Below are positions 1 to 9,736 of a DNA stretch of 64,000 nt, one piece after another. The stretch's first letter is position 1, and each line of letters starts with the position of its first letter. The notes beneath the pieces were generated by a model that ran no database searches, was not told the DNA's origin, and worked only from the letters and a program-made list of their open reading frames with translations. Source of the stretch: VAZQ01 sp963827585 (GTDB lineage: Bacteria; Pseudomonadota; Alphaproteobacteria; Rhizobiales; Xanthobacteraceae); the NCBI GenBank assembly GCA_963827585.1, contig CAWHCK010000060.1, positions 62,001 through 126,000 of the forward strand. The letters run 5' to 3'. Made by a program: the position numbers and the translations under genes.

Positions 1-151
1 CGTCCATCACCGCCACCGCGCCAGCGAAGAGAACGAGCGAGACGATGTGTCCGACATTCGCGGCGGGATAGAGCCACGGCGACTGGCGAATGGCCGCGCC
101 GAAGCCGGACTGTTCGAGCGCCACGAAAATCGCCGGCGCCGCATCGGTCAT
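1..151 (-). CDS. DUF6644-like membrane protein, 5' part only (cut by window edge)
   Basis: Only the first 50 codons are present; the gene runs off the left edge. The product begins MTDAAPAIFVALEQSG and then has a hydrophobic stretch with the NVGHIVSLVLF pattern. I associate this with the small multi-pass membrane family DUF6644, which often sits beside DUF6152 genes; no biochemical role is known to me. The ATG overlaps the TGA of the upstream gene by one base (TGATG), so the two are probably translationally coupled. Family assignment rests on the short N-terminus and the neighbour. Confidence 0.6.
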   Translation of the reverse strand, partial: MTDAAPAIFVALEQSGFGAAIRQSPWLYPAANVGHIVSLVLFAGAVAVMD

Positions 152-498
152 CAGCGCATCTCGTAGGTCTTGCCGTCGACCGTAATGCGCTCGGCCCGCA
201 TCTCATCCGTTGCGACCGTCGAGGGATAGCCGTATGCCGAGACGGTCTGGCCGACGGCAATGACCTTCTCCGTCGCTCCGCGGCTGCTCATGCGCGAGGT
301 GGGCGCGAGCGTCACCGTCCAGACCTTGTCCGCTCCGCGCACCGTGATCGTGGCGTGCGGGTTCTCGAACTTGGAGGTTACGATCGGACCGGCGACGGTA
401 ACCGGTTTGCCGGCGTCGTAGCTGCCCCAGCCGTGATGCGCGAAGGCGGCGCCCGTCAACAGGGCCGATGCCGCGAACAAGGTGAGAACTCTCATCAT
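151..498 (-). CDS. DUF6152 family secreted protein
   Basis: A roughly 115-residue exported protein of the DUF6152 type. It has a signal peptide (MRVLTLFAASALLTGAAFA) followed by the mature start HHGWGSYD, then a small beta-rich domain with NPHATITV and WTVTLAP segments that I recognise from this family. Two adjacent ATGs at 498 and 495 are preceded by GGAGG at good spacing, so a longer reading from 606 is not used. It is coupled to the downstream membrane protein through a TGATG junction. Function is unknown; the conserved early histidines could bind metal, which is only a guess. Confidence 0.75.
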   Translation of the reverse strand: MMRVLTLFAASALLTGAAFAHHGWGSYDAGKPVTVAGPIVTSKFENPHATITVRGADKVWTVTLAPTSRMSSRGATEKVIAVGQTVSAYGYPSTVATDEMRAERITVDGKTYEMR

Positions 499-609
499 GG
501 GTGCCTCCAAAGGAGTATGTGAGGTCAATGGCACATAACCAAGTAACGCGTCCGCGTGGCGACCTTGATCGGCAATTGCCGCAGAATTGCGATCAACTTT
601 TCGCAATCG

Positions 610-1155
610 CTACCTCACCACCCCGGAAATGCAGCATGGCTTGCGTACCGGGCGGGTGAGATGATTCTTGAGGTAGCAGACCGCTGAAGATCCCACGTAT
701 CCCGGCCGCACATAGGTCCAGGCGCGGCATCCTTCCTCGGCTTCACAGGCCGCCCCACAGCTCTTGCCGCTTGGGTCGGCCGGCAGTTCGAAGTGCCGGT
801 AGTCGCCGCCGTTGCGATCGACGCCGAACTCGATTGGGCCGCGCGGCGGCTCGATGACGCCGGTGCCACGCACCCCGGACACACAACATGGCGCTGCCAC
901 CCGCGCCATGACCCTGGACTTGAGCCAGCACACCGCATTGGCACTTTCGGTTGCCGGATACGAGAACGCCCAGGCGCGACAGCGCGCATCCCGCTCACAA
1001 CGGGCGGCACATTGCGCGGGATCGCCGCTCCGTACGGGAAAGCTGGAATAGTCCCCGCCTGGTCGGTCGAAGCCGACCTGCGCCGCGCAGGGTAGGCTCG
1101 ACAGAGCGAGCGCGATCGCCACACCAAAACTCAGCCCGAGCCAATCCCGCCTCAT
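610..1155 (-). CDS. secreted PAN/Apple-domain protein
   Basis: The product is about 181 residues: a signal peptide (MRRDWLGLSFGVAIALALSS, cleavage near CAAQ) and two tandem cysteine-rich PAN-like modules. Each contains the pattern F/G-D-R-x-GGDY, then C-x3-C, then CRAW, then C-x-LK and a closing CC. PAN modules bind proteins or carbohydrates, so an extracytoplasmic adhesive or inhibitory role is likely but not shown. The ATG at 1155 directly precedes the signal peptide, so the longer upstream reading is rejected. It is divergent from the antiporter gene, with 145 bp between the starts. Confidence 0.75.
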   Translation of the reverse strand: MRRDWLGLSFGVAIALALSSLPCAAQVGFDRPGGDYSSFPVRSGDPAQCAARCERDARCRAWAFSYPATESANAVCWLKSRVMARVAAPCCVSGVRGTGVIEPPRGPIEFGVDRNGGDYRHFELPADPSGKSCGAACEAEEGCRAWTYVRPGYVGSSAVCYLKNHLTRPVRKPCCISGVVR

Positions 1156-1300
1156 GCCCGGCCTCTCGCTCGCGCCGCCCCGCTGTCGGATCCATGTTAG
1201 AGAAGCGCGCGGACGCAGGCGAGTGCCGTGTGCGGGAGCGGCGGTGCCCGCGTCCGGAGCATGGCCAGGCATGTGCCTCGGCTGCATCGCGGAATCAACC

Positions 1301-3136
1301 ATGCAACACGGTGAAATCGGCTTTCTCACATTGGGACTCGTGCTTCTTGCTGCCGCGGTCCTGAGCGTTCCGATCGCGCGGCGGCTCGGGCTGTCGGCCA
1401 TTGTCGCCTATCTGATTGCCGGCATCGTCATCGGTCCCTACGGGCTTGCGGTGTTTGCCACGCCGGAGAGCATTATCCCGGTTTCCGAGTTGGGCGTGGT
1501 CATGCTGCTGTTCCTGATCGGGCTCGAGCTCGAGCTTGGCCGGCTGGTGGCGATGCGGCGCGCCATATTCGGCCTCGGCGCGGCACAATTGACGCTGACA
1601 GCGCTCGCAATCGGCATGCTCGCCTATGCCGTCGGGCTGGTCGACTGGCGCGGCGCCGTGGTCGCGGGGCTGGCATTGGCGATGTCGGCCACCGCCATCG
1701 CGCTGGAAATCCTGCAGGAGCGCGGGCAGCTTCAGCAGGACTATGGGCAGCGCGCCTTTGCCATTCTCCTGTTCCAGGACATGGCGGTGGTGCCGCTCCT
1801 GGCGGCGCTGCCCTTGCTTGCGCGAGAAGGCGCCAGTGCCCACGCCGGCCTCGGCGATGGGCTGCGCGCGGTCGCCCTCATTGCCGGCGCGATCATGCTG
1901 ATCGTCGTTGCCGGCCGCTATCTGCTCAATCCGTTCTTCCGGCTGCTGGCCCAGACCGGTTCGCGCGAGGTGATGACCGCGGCGGCGCTCCTCGTCGTGC
2001 TGGGCGCCGCCCTGCTCATGCAAACGGCCGGCATGTCGATGGCGCTCGGGGCGTTCCTCGCCGGCGTGCTGCTCGCCGAATCCAATTTCCGCCATGAGCT
2101 CGAAGCCGACATCGAGCCGTTCCGCGGCCTGCTGCTGGCCCTGTTCTTCATGGGTATCGGCATGGGCATCGACATGACGGTCGTCCGCGCCAATCTTTGG
2201 CCGATCCTCGCCGCCGCCCTCATCATCACCGTGCTCAAGGCGGCGGTCGTTTGGCTGCTGTTCCGCGCGACTTGCGCCCATCGCGGGGATGCGCTCCGCG
2301 CCGGATCGGTGCTCACGGGCGCCGGTGAGTTTGCTTTCGTGCTGATTCCACTCGGTGCCTCGCTCGGCGTGCTCGATGCACGCCCAACCAGCATCCTCAC
2401 CGCCGTTGCCGCCATCACCATGCTGCTGGGGCCGCTGGTCGCAACGTTCACGGACGCTTTGCTGCGGCGGGTCGCACGGCCGGATGTTCCCGAGCCTGAT
2501 GATTTCTCCGATGCCCGCGGCTCGGTTCTGGTGATCGGGTTCGGACGCTTTGGCCAGATCGTATCCCAGTGTCTGCTCGCCGAGAGTGTCGATGTCACCA
2601 CCATCGACAATGATCCCGAAATGATTGGGAGCGCTGCCGGCTTCGGCTTCAAGGTCTATTACGGCGATGGCACCCGTCTCGACGTCCTGCGCGCGGCGGG
2701 CGCGGGCGAGGCGAGGTTGATCGCTGTATGCATCGACAACCGCGACGCCGCCAGCCGCATCGTCGATCTCGTTCGCGCCGAGTTTCCGGGAACGCAGCTT
2801 TACGTGCGCTCCTTCGACCGGCGCCACACGCTGCAGCTCATCGCCAAGGGCGTCGATTTCGAGCTGCGTGAGACATACGAATCGGCGCTCGTGTTCGGGC
2901 GCAGGACCCTCGAAGCGCTCGGGCTCGATCCCGAGCGTGCCGCCGCCGTTGAAGAATTCGTCCGCGACCGCGATCGCGATCGCCTCGTGCTTCAACAGGC
3001 CGAGGGCATATCAGCCGGCCTCGACCTCTTGCACGCGCGCATGGTGCACGAACCGCTGAGCACCCCTGCGCGCGAGGTCAAGCTGCTCAATCCCGAAGCG
3101 CAGGAGATCATCGATCGTGCGCCGGCGGCAGAGTGA
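1301..3136 (+). CDS. Kef-type K+/H+ antiporter with RCK domain (KefB/KefC-like)
   Basis: A 611-residue monovalent cation:proton antiporter-2 protein. Residues about 1-375 form the multi-helix Na+/H+ exchanger domain. From about residue 408 a TrkA-N/RCK domain begins with the nucleotide-binding motif VIGFGRFGQ followed by an acidic strand end (TIDND). The family exports K+ in exchange for protons, and Kef members are gated by glutathione or its adducts; gshA lies about 2 kb downstream, which fits but does not prove such gating. The start at 1301 begins the first membrane helix; upstream codons in frame look non-coding. It converges with the amidohydrolase gene. Confidence 0.88.
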   Translation: MQHGEIGFLTLGLVLLAAAVLSVPIARRLGLSAIVAYLIAGIVIGPYGLAVFATPESIIPVSELGVVMLLFLIGLELELGRLVAMRRAIFGLGAAQLTLTALAIGMLAYAVGLVDWRGAVVAGLALAMSATAIALEILQERGQLQQDYGQRAFAILLFQDMAVVPLLAALPLLAREGASAHAGLGDGLRAVALIAGAIMLIVVAGRYLLNPFFRLLAQTGSREVMTAAALLVVLGAALLMQTAGMSMALGAFLAGVLLAESNFRHELEADIEPFRGLLLALFFMGIGMGIDMTVVRANLWPILAAALIITVLKAAVVWLLFRATCAHRGDALRAGSVLTGAGEFAFVLIPLGASLGVLDARPTSILTAVAAITMLLGPLVATFTDALLRRVARPDVPEPDDFSDARGSVLVIGFGRFGQIVSQCLLAESVDVTTIDNDPEMIGSAAGFGFKVYYGDGTRLDVLRAAGAGEARLIAVCIDNRDAASRIVDLVRAEFPGTQLYVRSFDRRHTLQLIAKGVDFELRETYESALVFGRRTLEALGLDPERAAAVEEFVRDRDRDRLVLQQAEGISAGLDLLHARMVHEPLSTPAREVKLLNPEAQEIIDRAPAAE

Positions 3137-3165
3137 CCGACATGCTCGGCCCCGGCGGACGCTGA

Positions 3166-4987
3166 TCAGTCGAAGGCTGCCATCCAATCGATGGACAGGT
3201 CGTGGGCGCGGTAGAATTTTTCCAGTCGCGCGCGCGTGCTGTTCGCCCCGAATTTCTCTTGTTCGGCCTTGCTGAGACCAAGAAAGCGCGTCGCATTTCT
3301 GAACATGATCCCCTCGATCTGGGCATCGTTGTACCCAACGGCCCGCAGGAAGAAGGTCATGATGTCGGGGAACGGTCTGGAAGACAGCAGCTTCGGAAAG
3401 CGCTCTTCCTGCGCGATCATTGACCAGTCGGTGCCGTAGAGCAGCCGCTCGTCGCTATTGGGAAAATGATCTTTGAAGGCCCTCATGCATTCGACAATCT
3501 TCTTGCTCGGGCCAGTCTTGAAGATTTCGCCAAGCGAGCTGATGTCGGCATAGGCGTATGCATTGGTCGAACTGGTGATGATTTTTCCTACCGTCCACTC
3601 CCAGCATTTGTCGACGTGGTTTCTCGGGTCCTTCTGTTGCACGGCTTTGTGGAAGTGGCCGAAATGAGCCATGTTGACGCGCAGGCGGGGAAACGCGTCG
3701 GGCTTGAGAACATGGGCCCAGAATGTCGGATTCCGCGCGGTCTTCATAGTCGGCGCTGGGCCCGAAGCTATGGCTGGTATGGGCCATGACCGGCACATTG
3801 TTCGCGCTGCACCACGCGTAGAGGCGTGACAAAGCGGCGTCGAGCTTCCTGCCGATCTGCGGTGCCAACCCCGTGTCGGGCGAGCGCAGATACGCAGGTT
3901 CGTTGAACCTGGTATCCGGCACGTCCTTGTTGTCGATCGGCTGAAACCCCATCGGCGGGTAAAGCTTGACGCCGACCAGTCCGCCACTCGCCTTGGTCGG
4001 ATTGCCGCCCGCGACTTGCTCGACCTCGATGGCACGTCGCACGGTTGCCATGGGTTCCCTGTCTCCGGGTCGGCGCTGACCATGATCGTACAGCGCCTGT
4101 CGCAGCGGGTCGAAGCCGACAAAGCCGTGCACGCGCGGGCCGCTCTTGCGGCGGGCGACCCGCGCCATCACCTCGACCTGATCCTCGATGCTCAGGTGAT
4201 CCTCGTCCTCGAGCCATTTGGAGAAATCGATGATCGCCGGCGTCATCAGCACGATCCGCGACTTCTGCGCGGCCTTGCCATGAACCTGGTCGAGCTCCTC
4301 CGCCAGCTCGTAGCGATAGCGCGTATACAGAAGGGCCCAGCGAATGTAGCGGGCGAGCAAATCGTCGCGCGAATAAAGTTCGTCCGCGAGGGCATCGATC
4401 TGGAAGGGCTCCAAATTTCGCAGCACCTCCCTTTCTTCAGCCGTCAGGTCCGGCTTGCCGAAATCCTCGTGGATCTGCTGATACAGAAACAGTTGGACGT
4501 GCTCGAGTGCGATCTCGAGCGCGAGGCCCTCAGGCAAAGAGAGCTCGCGACTGCCAAAAATATCCCAGTTGAACCAGATGAGCCGGAACGCACTTCGCAA
4601 TTGCTCCAGGTCCTGGTCCCGGCGCCATGCGCTCGTTGGCTTCTTTCGGGGATTTCTTTCGAATTCATCGATAGCGTCGATTTCCGCGCGGAGATTGGGG
4701 GCGCTGCGTTTCACCTGAACCGTGACAGCGTGCACCAACGCCTCGAGGGCGCCCGGATATTCGGCAAAGCGCGCGAGGAGTTCGTTGGTATGCGATGTCT
4801 TCGGAATCATGATTTTCTTTGCGAAGCCCTCGATCGGCAGATCGGCGGCATTGAAGACGTGGCAGTGCGCGTCGATGATACGATCGATTTTCGGCGCCGG
4901 CGCCAGTTGAGCAAGCGTCAATGCCGGGAATCCAGCTTTGCCGGCTGCCAACGCAACTCCTCCTGCGACAAATTCACGCCGACGCAT
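3166..4987 (-). CDS. exported amidohydrolase-family protein (one frameshift near 3735)
   Basis: An amidohydrolase_2-type protein of about 606 residues once a frameshift is repaired. The N-terminus MRRREFVAGG followed by an Ala/Leu segment resembles a Tat signal. Metal-site features are the DAHCHVF motif early on, a GVKLYPP strand, VMAHTSHS, and the late YGTDWSM aspartate. Frame changes near 3735: up to DYEDRA it reads in one frame and from NPTFWAHVLK in the next. Removing one G restores continuity, and total length is one base over a multiple of three. Substrate is unknown. Either a sequencing insertion or a recent mutation could explain it. Confidence 0.75.
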
Positions 4988-5102
4988 TCCTCACCTCGTG
5001 GAATTGCTCGAGCCAAATGCTATCCGTGATTGCGGAATTGTCTAGTTCCTCGACGGCCGTGCCGACGCAAACGAAAATGGACCCGGATGTGAATCCGATG
5101 CA

Positions 5103-6473
5103 TCAATAGGCATATTCCTTGAATACCGGCTCGACGCTGCGGCCCCACGGCCCGTCAAATTTCTCCAACAGTTCCTCGGCCGGCGTGATGCCGCGTGCGA
5201 CATAGTCTTGGATCGGCTGCAGGTAGCGGGTCTCGTCGTGGCCGCCGGCGCTGAGCCGCCTGCGCCGCGCAAGGCCCCTCTCCGCGAGCGTGAGCGTCGT
5301 CTTCGCGAGATCGAGTACGTTGCGCCCCGCAATCGTGGCTGCGAAGCCGAGTTTCGGCACGTCGTCGCGAAGTTTCTGACGCTCCACGGCCGTCCAATTC
5401 TTCACCAGATCCCAAGCGGCATCGAGCGAGTCGTCATCGTAGAGAATTCCTACCCAATAGGCCGGCAGGGCCGGCAGCCGTCGCCACGGCCCACCATCAG
5501 CGCCGCGCATTTCGAGATAGCGCTTGAGCCGCACCTCCGGAAAAATGGTGGAGACGTGATTGGCCCAATCCGAGATCGTGGCGCGCTCGCCGGGCAGGCC
5601 CGGAAGTTTCCCCTGCATCAGATCGCCGAACGATTGACCCGCGACGTCGATATAGCGATCGCCGCGCTTGACGAAATACATCGGCACGCCGAGCGCGTAG
5701 TCCACGTAGCGGTCAAAACCCATGCCCGGCTCGAACGCCCACGGCAGCATCCCGGAGCGGTCGGGGTCGGTCTCCCGCCAGATCTCGGAGCGGAACGACA
5801 GAAAGCCGTTGGGCTTGCCCTCGGTAAACGGAGAATTGGCGAACATCGCTGTCGCGACCGGCTGCAGCGCGAGTGAGACCCGCAGCTTCTTCACCATGTC
5901 GGCTTCGGAGGAGTAGTCGAGGTTGGTCTGCACCGTACACGTGCGGTACATCATGTCGAGACCGTACTTGCCCACCTTGGGCATATAGGCCGTCATGATA
6001 CGGTAGCGGCCCTTGGGCATCATCGGGATCTCGGCGCGGCTCCAGTTCGGCGTCATGCCGAGCCCGAGAAAGCCGATGCCGAGCGGCCGCGCGATTTCCT
6101 TGACCTGCGCGAGATGCGCCATGAGCTCCGAGCAGGTCTGATGCACGGTCTCGACCGGTGCCCCCGAAAGCTCGAATTGGCCGCCCGGCTCGAGCGAGAT
6201 CGCGCCGCCGCCGGTCACGTCGAACAGACCGATGATGTTGCCGTTCTCGACGATCGGCTCCCAGCCGAGCAGGTGTTGCATGCCTTCGAGCAGCGCGCGG
6301 ATGCTGCGCCGGCTCGCATAGGGGACCGGATTATGACCCTCGACCGTGAACACGAACTTCTCGTGCTCGGTGCCGATGCGGAACTGCGACTTCGGCTTGC
6401 TCCCCGCCTCGAACCACGCAACGAGCTCCTCGCGCGTCTCGATCGGCGTCATATCGACTTGGTCGCGAGCCAT
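5103..6473 (-). CDS. gshA: glutamate-cysteine ligase (plant/alphaproteobacterial type)
   Basis: A complete 456-residue enzyme that makes gamma-glutamylcysteine, the first and limiting step of glutathione synthesis, in the cytoplasm. It belongs to the GCS2-like group shared by plants and alphaproteobacteria. Recognisable segments are RIGTEHEKFVF, the ATP/glutamate-site loop FDVTGGGAISLEPGGQFELSG, TCTVQTNLDY, the ANSPFTEGKPNG segment, SGMLPW and the YLEMRGADGG strand. Length and ends match the family. The ATG at 6473 starts MARDQVDMTPIETREELV, as expected. It lies 115 bp downstream in sequence from the amidohydrolase start on the same strand. Confidence 0.93.
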   Translation of the reverse strand: MARDQVDMTPIETREELVAWFEAGSKPKSQFRIGTEHEKFVFTVEGHNPVPYASRRSIRALLEGMQHLLGWEPIVENGNIIGLFDVTGGGAISLEPGGQFELSGAPVETVHQTCSELMAHLAQVKEIARPLGIGFLGLGMTPNWSRAEIPMMPKGRYRIMTAYMPKVGKYGLDMMYRTCTVQTNLDYSSEADMVKKLRVSLALQPVATAMFANSPFTEGKPNGFLSFRSEIWRETDPDRSGMLPWAFEPGMGFDRYVDYALGVPMYFVKRGDRYIDVAGQSFGDLMQGKLPGLPGERATISDWANHVSTIFPEVRLKRYLEMRGADGGPWRRLPALPAYWVGILYDDDSLDAAWDLVKNWTAVERQKLRDDVPKLGFAATIAGRNVLDLAKTTLTLAERGLARRRRLSAGGHDETRYLQPIQDYVARGITPAEELLEKFDGPWGRSVEPVFKEYAY

Positions 6474-6821
6474 GCAGGGGTTCCGACAGAAAGGGCCGCG
6501 ACCTTACACGGCTGCTGCAAGGCAGCGCAATTGGCTCAGGCGGGGCGCGCACGCGGTCGTGCACGGTGCGTCAACACCGAATCCTGGAACGGATGCTGCT
6601 TACGGCCGTCAGCCTGAGTGCAGACCGGATTCCTCGCTTGCTGAGGGGAGCGCCCGCACGTCCGAATGAAACAGCGTCAGCGGCCCTCGGCGGCCGCCGC
6701 CTCGTCCGCCGACTTGCGACATGCGCCCCGGTTGCGCCGCCATGTGGAGCATTTGGGCTCCTTGCGCGTTGAGATAGTACGCCGGAAAGCATGTCCGGCG
6801 CAGCATGGACGGGCAGGTGCA
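6474..6821. other. 348-bp divergent intergenic region
   Basis: Lies between the divergent gshA and phospholipase genes, so promoters for both should be here. The only clear structure is an inverted repeat CGCCGGA/TCCGGCG at 6780-6800 just upstream of the phospholipase start. No supported gene. Confidence 0.5.
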
Positions 6822-8933
6822 GTGATTCTTGCTCCAAATCGCAATGTCTGGCGGATCGGCCGGGCCGAGCGCGCGGCGATCTTGATCGATGGCGCTAGCT
6901 ATTTTGGCGCGCTGCGGGAGGCCCTTATCAAAGCCCGCTCGACGGTATTCATCATCGGGTGGGACCTCGACAGCCGCACCCGGCTCGTCGGCGAGTGCGG
7001 CAAGGCCGATGACGGATACCCGGAAGATTTCATCGACTTTCTGACCGCGCTGGTGAACGAACGCCCGGGTCTGACCGTGCAACTGCTGGTGTGGGACTAT
7101 TCGGTGCTCTACGCGCTCGAGCGCGAGCTTTTCCCCACCCTCTCGCTGGGTTGGCGGACGCCGCCGCGCGTGCGCTTTTGTCTGGACGACGATCTGCCCG
7201 CTGGCGCGTCGCACCATCAGAAAATCGTGGTGATCGACGACAGCGTGGCTTTCGTGGGCGGCCTCGACATCACCATTCGGCGTTGGGATACGGCGGAGCA
7301 TCGCCTTCACGATCCGCGCCGGGTTGACCCCGCGGGTATCCCGTATCGCCCGTTTCACGACGTTCAGGCCGTAGTCGACGGGAGTGCGGCGCGTGCACTG
7401 GCCGAACTCGTCCGCGAGCGCTGGGCCCATGGCGCATGCGAGCAGGCGCCGCCGCTCCAATCCCTTGGCGATCCCTGGCCCGGCGGCGTGGCGCCTGATA
7501 TCACCGAGATCGAGGTCGGCATCGCGCGCACGGTGCCCGCGGACGAGGAGACGAAGGACATCCGCGAGGTCGAGGCCTTGTTCTTCGACGCCATCGACCG
7601 CGCCGAACGCAGCATCTATATCGAGAACCAGTTCCTCACCGCCATCCGCCTCGCCGAGCGGCTCGCCAAGCGCATGCGCGAGCGGCCCGAGCTCGAGGTC
7701 GTGACCATCGTTCCCAACGCGCACCACTCTTGGCTGGAGGCGCAAATCATGCGCACCGGCCGGGTCCGCTTCGTGCACGTCCTCGAACAGGCCGGTGTAG
7801 CCGGCCGCTTCGCGCTGCTGTACCCGTACGTGACCGATGGCGAGCGCAGCGTGGACGTCATGGTCCACTCCAAAGTCATGGTGGTGGACGATGTGCTGTT
7901 GCGCATAGGCTCGGCAAATTTGAACAATCGTTCGATCGGGCTTGATACCGAGTGCGATCTGGCCATCGAAGCCGGAACGCCGGACCAGCGCCGCGCGGTG
8001 AAGCGGATACGCGACCGCTTGCTCGGGCATCATTGCGGCGTCGGCGCCGAACAGGTCTCCGCGGCACTCACGCGCGCGGGATCGCTGATCAAGGTCGCTC
8101 GGACGCTCAGTGCGGCGGGACATGGTCTGCGCCCGGTGGATGACGGCGCCGTCGACTTGCCTGCCAGCTCGGCGTTGGAGGGCATGGCCGATCCGGAGCG
8201 GCCGATCCCTTCGCCAGCCTTCGTGCAAAGCTTCGTCGGCGAGCGGCCGCGGGCACCACAGCTCCGCCGGTTGGCCAAGTTCGTCGCCGCCGGAATTATC
8301 ATCGTGGCGCTGATCCTGGCGTGGCGCTTAACTCCGCTGTCGGCCATTGCCCATCCCGACAGCATTCGGCAATGGCTTGCCGAGGTTGCCGACATGCCCA
8401 GCGCACCTCTGGTCGTGATCGCCACTTTCGTGATCGGCGGTCTTGTCGTGTTTCCGGTGATGCTGCTGATTGCGGCGACTGCGGCCGCATTCGGCCCGTG
8501 GTTTGGCTTCGCTTTGGCGGCCAGCGGGACCATCGCGAGCGCGGTCGTAACCTATGGCGTCGGCGTCGCGCTCGGCAGCCAGGGCATGGAGAATATCTCG
8601 GGTCCACGATTCAATCGCGTGCGCCGCAGTATCATGCGGCGCGGCATGCTCGCGGTGGCGGCGATCCGGCTGGTTCCAATCGCGCCGTTTACCGTGGTCA
8701 ATCTCGTCGCCGGCGCAAGCAGGATCCCATTCGCGGACTATCTGTTCGGCACGATCATCGGCATGGCGCCAGGACTTATCCTGATGTCTGCGGTCGGCTA
8801 CCAAATCTGGAGCATCGTGACCGAGCCGACCCTGGCGAACGTCTCGTTCTTCGTGCTGGCGGTATTCGCTTGGCTCGCCGTATCGATCGGTGCGCAGGCT
8901 CTGGTCCTGCGTTGGAGGAGGCCTACTGCTTGA
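6822..8933 (+). CDS. phospholipase D-like / VTT (DedA) fusion protein
   Basis: A 703-residue two-part protein. The N-terminal half has two phospholipase D HKD motifs: HHQKIVVIDD around residues 131-140 and HSKVMVVDD around 349-357, the latter followed by GSANLNNRS. Such enzymes act through the two histidines as phosphatidyltransferases or phospholipases, for example in cardiolipin synthesis. From about residue 485 a hydrophobic VTT/SNARE-associated (DedA-like) membrane domain follows. I chose the GTG at 6822 because the family's usual beginning (ILxPxRNxWRI) starts there; the in-frame stretch upstream is not conserved-looking. It overlaps the next gene by four bases, so the pair is likely co-translated. 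Confidence 0.85.
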   Translation: MILAPNRNVWRIGRAERAAILIDGASYFGALREALIKARSTVFIIGWDLDSRTRLVGECGKADDGYPEDFIDFLTALVNERPGLTVQLLVWDYSVLYALERELFPTLSLGWRTPPRVRFCLDDDLPAGASHHQKIVVIDDSVAFVGGLDITIRRWDTAEHRLHDPRRVDPAGIPYRPFHDVQAVVDGSAARALAELVRERWAHGACEQAPPLQSLGDPWPGGVAPDITEIEVGIARTVPADEETKDIREVEALFFDAIDRAERSIYIENQFLTAIRLAERLAKRMRERPELEVVTIVPNAHHSWLEAQIMRTGRVRFVHVLEQAGVAGRFALLYPYVTDGERSVDVMVHSKVMVVDDVLLRIGSANLNNRSIGLDTECDLAIEAGTPDQRRAVKRIRDRLLGHHCGVGAEQVSAALTRAGSLIKVARTLSAAGHGLRPVDDGAVDLPASSALEGMADPERPIPSPAFVQSFVGERPRAPQLRRLAKFVAAGIIIVALILAWRLTPLSAIAHPDSIRQWLAEVADMPSAPLVVIATFVIGGLVVFPVMLLIAATAAAFGPWFGFALAASGTIASAVVTYGVGVALGSQGMENISGPRFNRVRRSIMRRGMLAVAAIRLVPIAPFTVVNLVAGASRIPFADYLFGTIIGMAPGLILMSAVGYQIWSIVTEPTLANVSFFVLAVFAWLAVSIGAQALVLRWRRPTA

Positions 8934-9736
8934 GCAGCACGAGCGCTCATGTGCGCGTAATGACATGGAACATTCACGGCGGCGTCGGCCCGGACGGGCG
9001 CTTCGATCTGGCGCGGGTCGTCAAAACGATCGCGTACCACGATCCCGACGTGGTCGCGCTGCAGGAGGTTGATTCCCGGCGAACAGTCGCACCGGCACGC
9101 TCGGCCTTTGCCGTTCTGCGCGAGGCCATCGGCCATCATGGCGTCGAAGCGAAGTCGATCATTACCGCGGACGGCGAGTACGGCCAGATGGTCGTAAGCC
9201 GCTGGCCCTTCGTCGCCACGCAGATACATGACATCACGCATGCGAAGCGCGAGCCCCGCCGCGCCATCGAGGTGGAGATTACCACCGCCGGCGGGGCATT
9301 TCGCCTGATCGCCACGCATTTCGGGTTGAGCCTCAGCGAGCGACGTCGGCAGGCACGGCGGCTGGTGGCCATAGCGCGTCCCCATGCCATGACAACGGTG
9401 ATGCTCGGCGATTTCAACGAATGGTTCTGGCCGGCTTCGCTGCGGGGAGCGCTTCGACGCGAACTCCCTGCACACACGCCATACGCGACGTTTCCGTCCA
9501 GGTATCCGCTTTTTCGCCTTGACCGCGTTCTCTGTTGGCCGCCGTGGGCCATGCAGGCGAGTTTCGTCGATCGGGCGGCCCGCGACGTCTCCGATCACCT
9601 GCCGATTGTGGCCGATATCGTCGTCGACGCGCAGCCCGGCAAAGTTCCGTCCGGCCTGCAGGACTGCGTGCCGACGCCTGAAACAGCCTCAGTCAGCGAT
9701 GGCTTGCGTCAAATGGCTCACGCCGCCTGCGCCTGA
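8930..9736 (+). CDS. endonuclease/exonuclease/phosphatase-family protein
   Basis: A 268-residue EEP-fold protein, metal-dependent phosphodiesterase by family. Visible motifs are VMTWNIHGG, DVVALQEVD (catalytic Glu), IATHFG, MLGDFNEW (Asp/Asn pair) and the terminal SDHLPIVADI (Asp-His). I use the TTG at 8930, which overlaps the preceding TGA (TTGA) and has GGAGGAGG eight bases upstream; a GTG a few codons later is the alternative. Substrate could be phosphoinositide-like lipid head groups or nucleic acid; pairing with a phospholipase D-VTT gene favours a membrane-lipid role, which is inference. Its 3' end overlaps the convergent fadJ-like gene by 19 bp. Confidence 0.82.
   Translation: MSSTSAHVRVMTWNIHGGVGPDGRFDLARVVKTIAYHDPDVVALQEVDSRRTVAPARSAFAVLREAIGHHGVEAKSIITADGEYGQMVVSRWPFVATQIHDITHAKREPRRAIEVEITTAGGAFRLIATHFGLSLSERRRQARRLVAIARPHAMTTVMLGDFNEWFWPASLRGALRRELPAHTPYATFPSRYPLFRLDRVLCWPPWAMQASFVDRAARDVSDHLPIVADIVVDAQPGKVPSGLQDCVPTPETASVSDGLRQMAHAACA

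Noticed and set aside
1295..2995. 566-codon open frame opposite the Kef antiporter
   Set aside because: It is an antisense shadow of a strongly conserved gene in GC-rich DNA; composition is His/Gln/Glu/Arg-rich with no motif and no ribosome-binding site.
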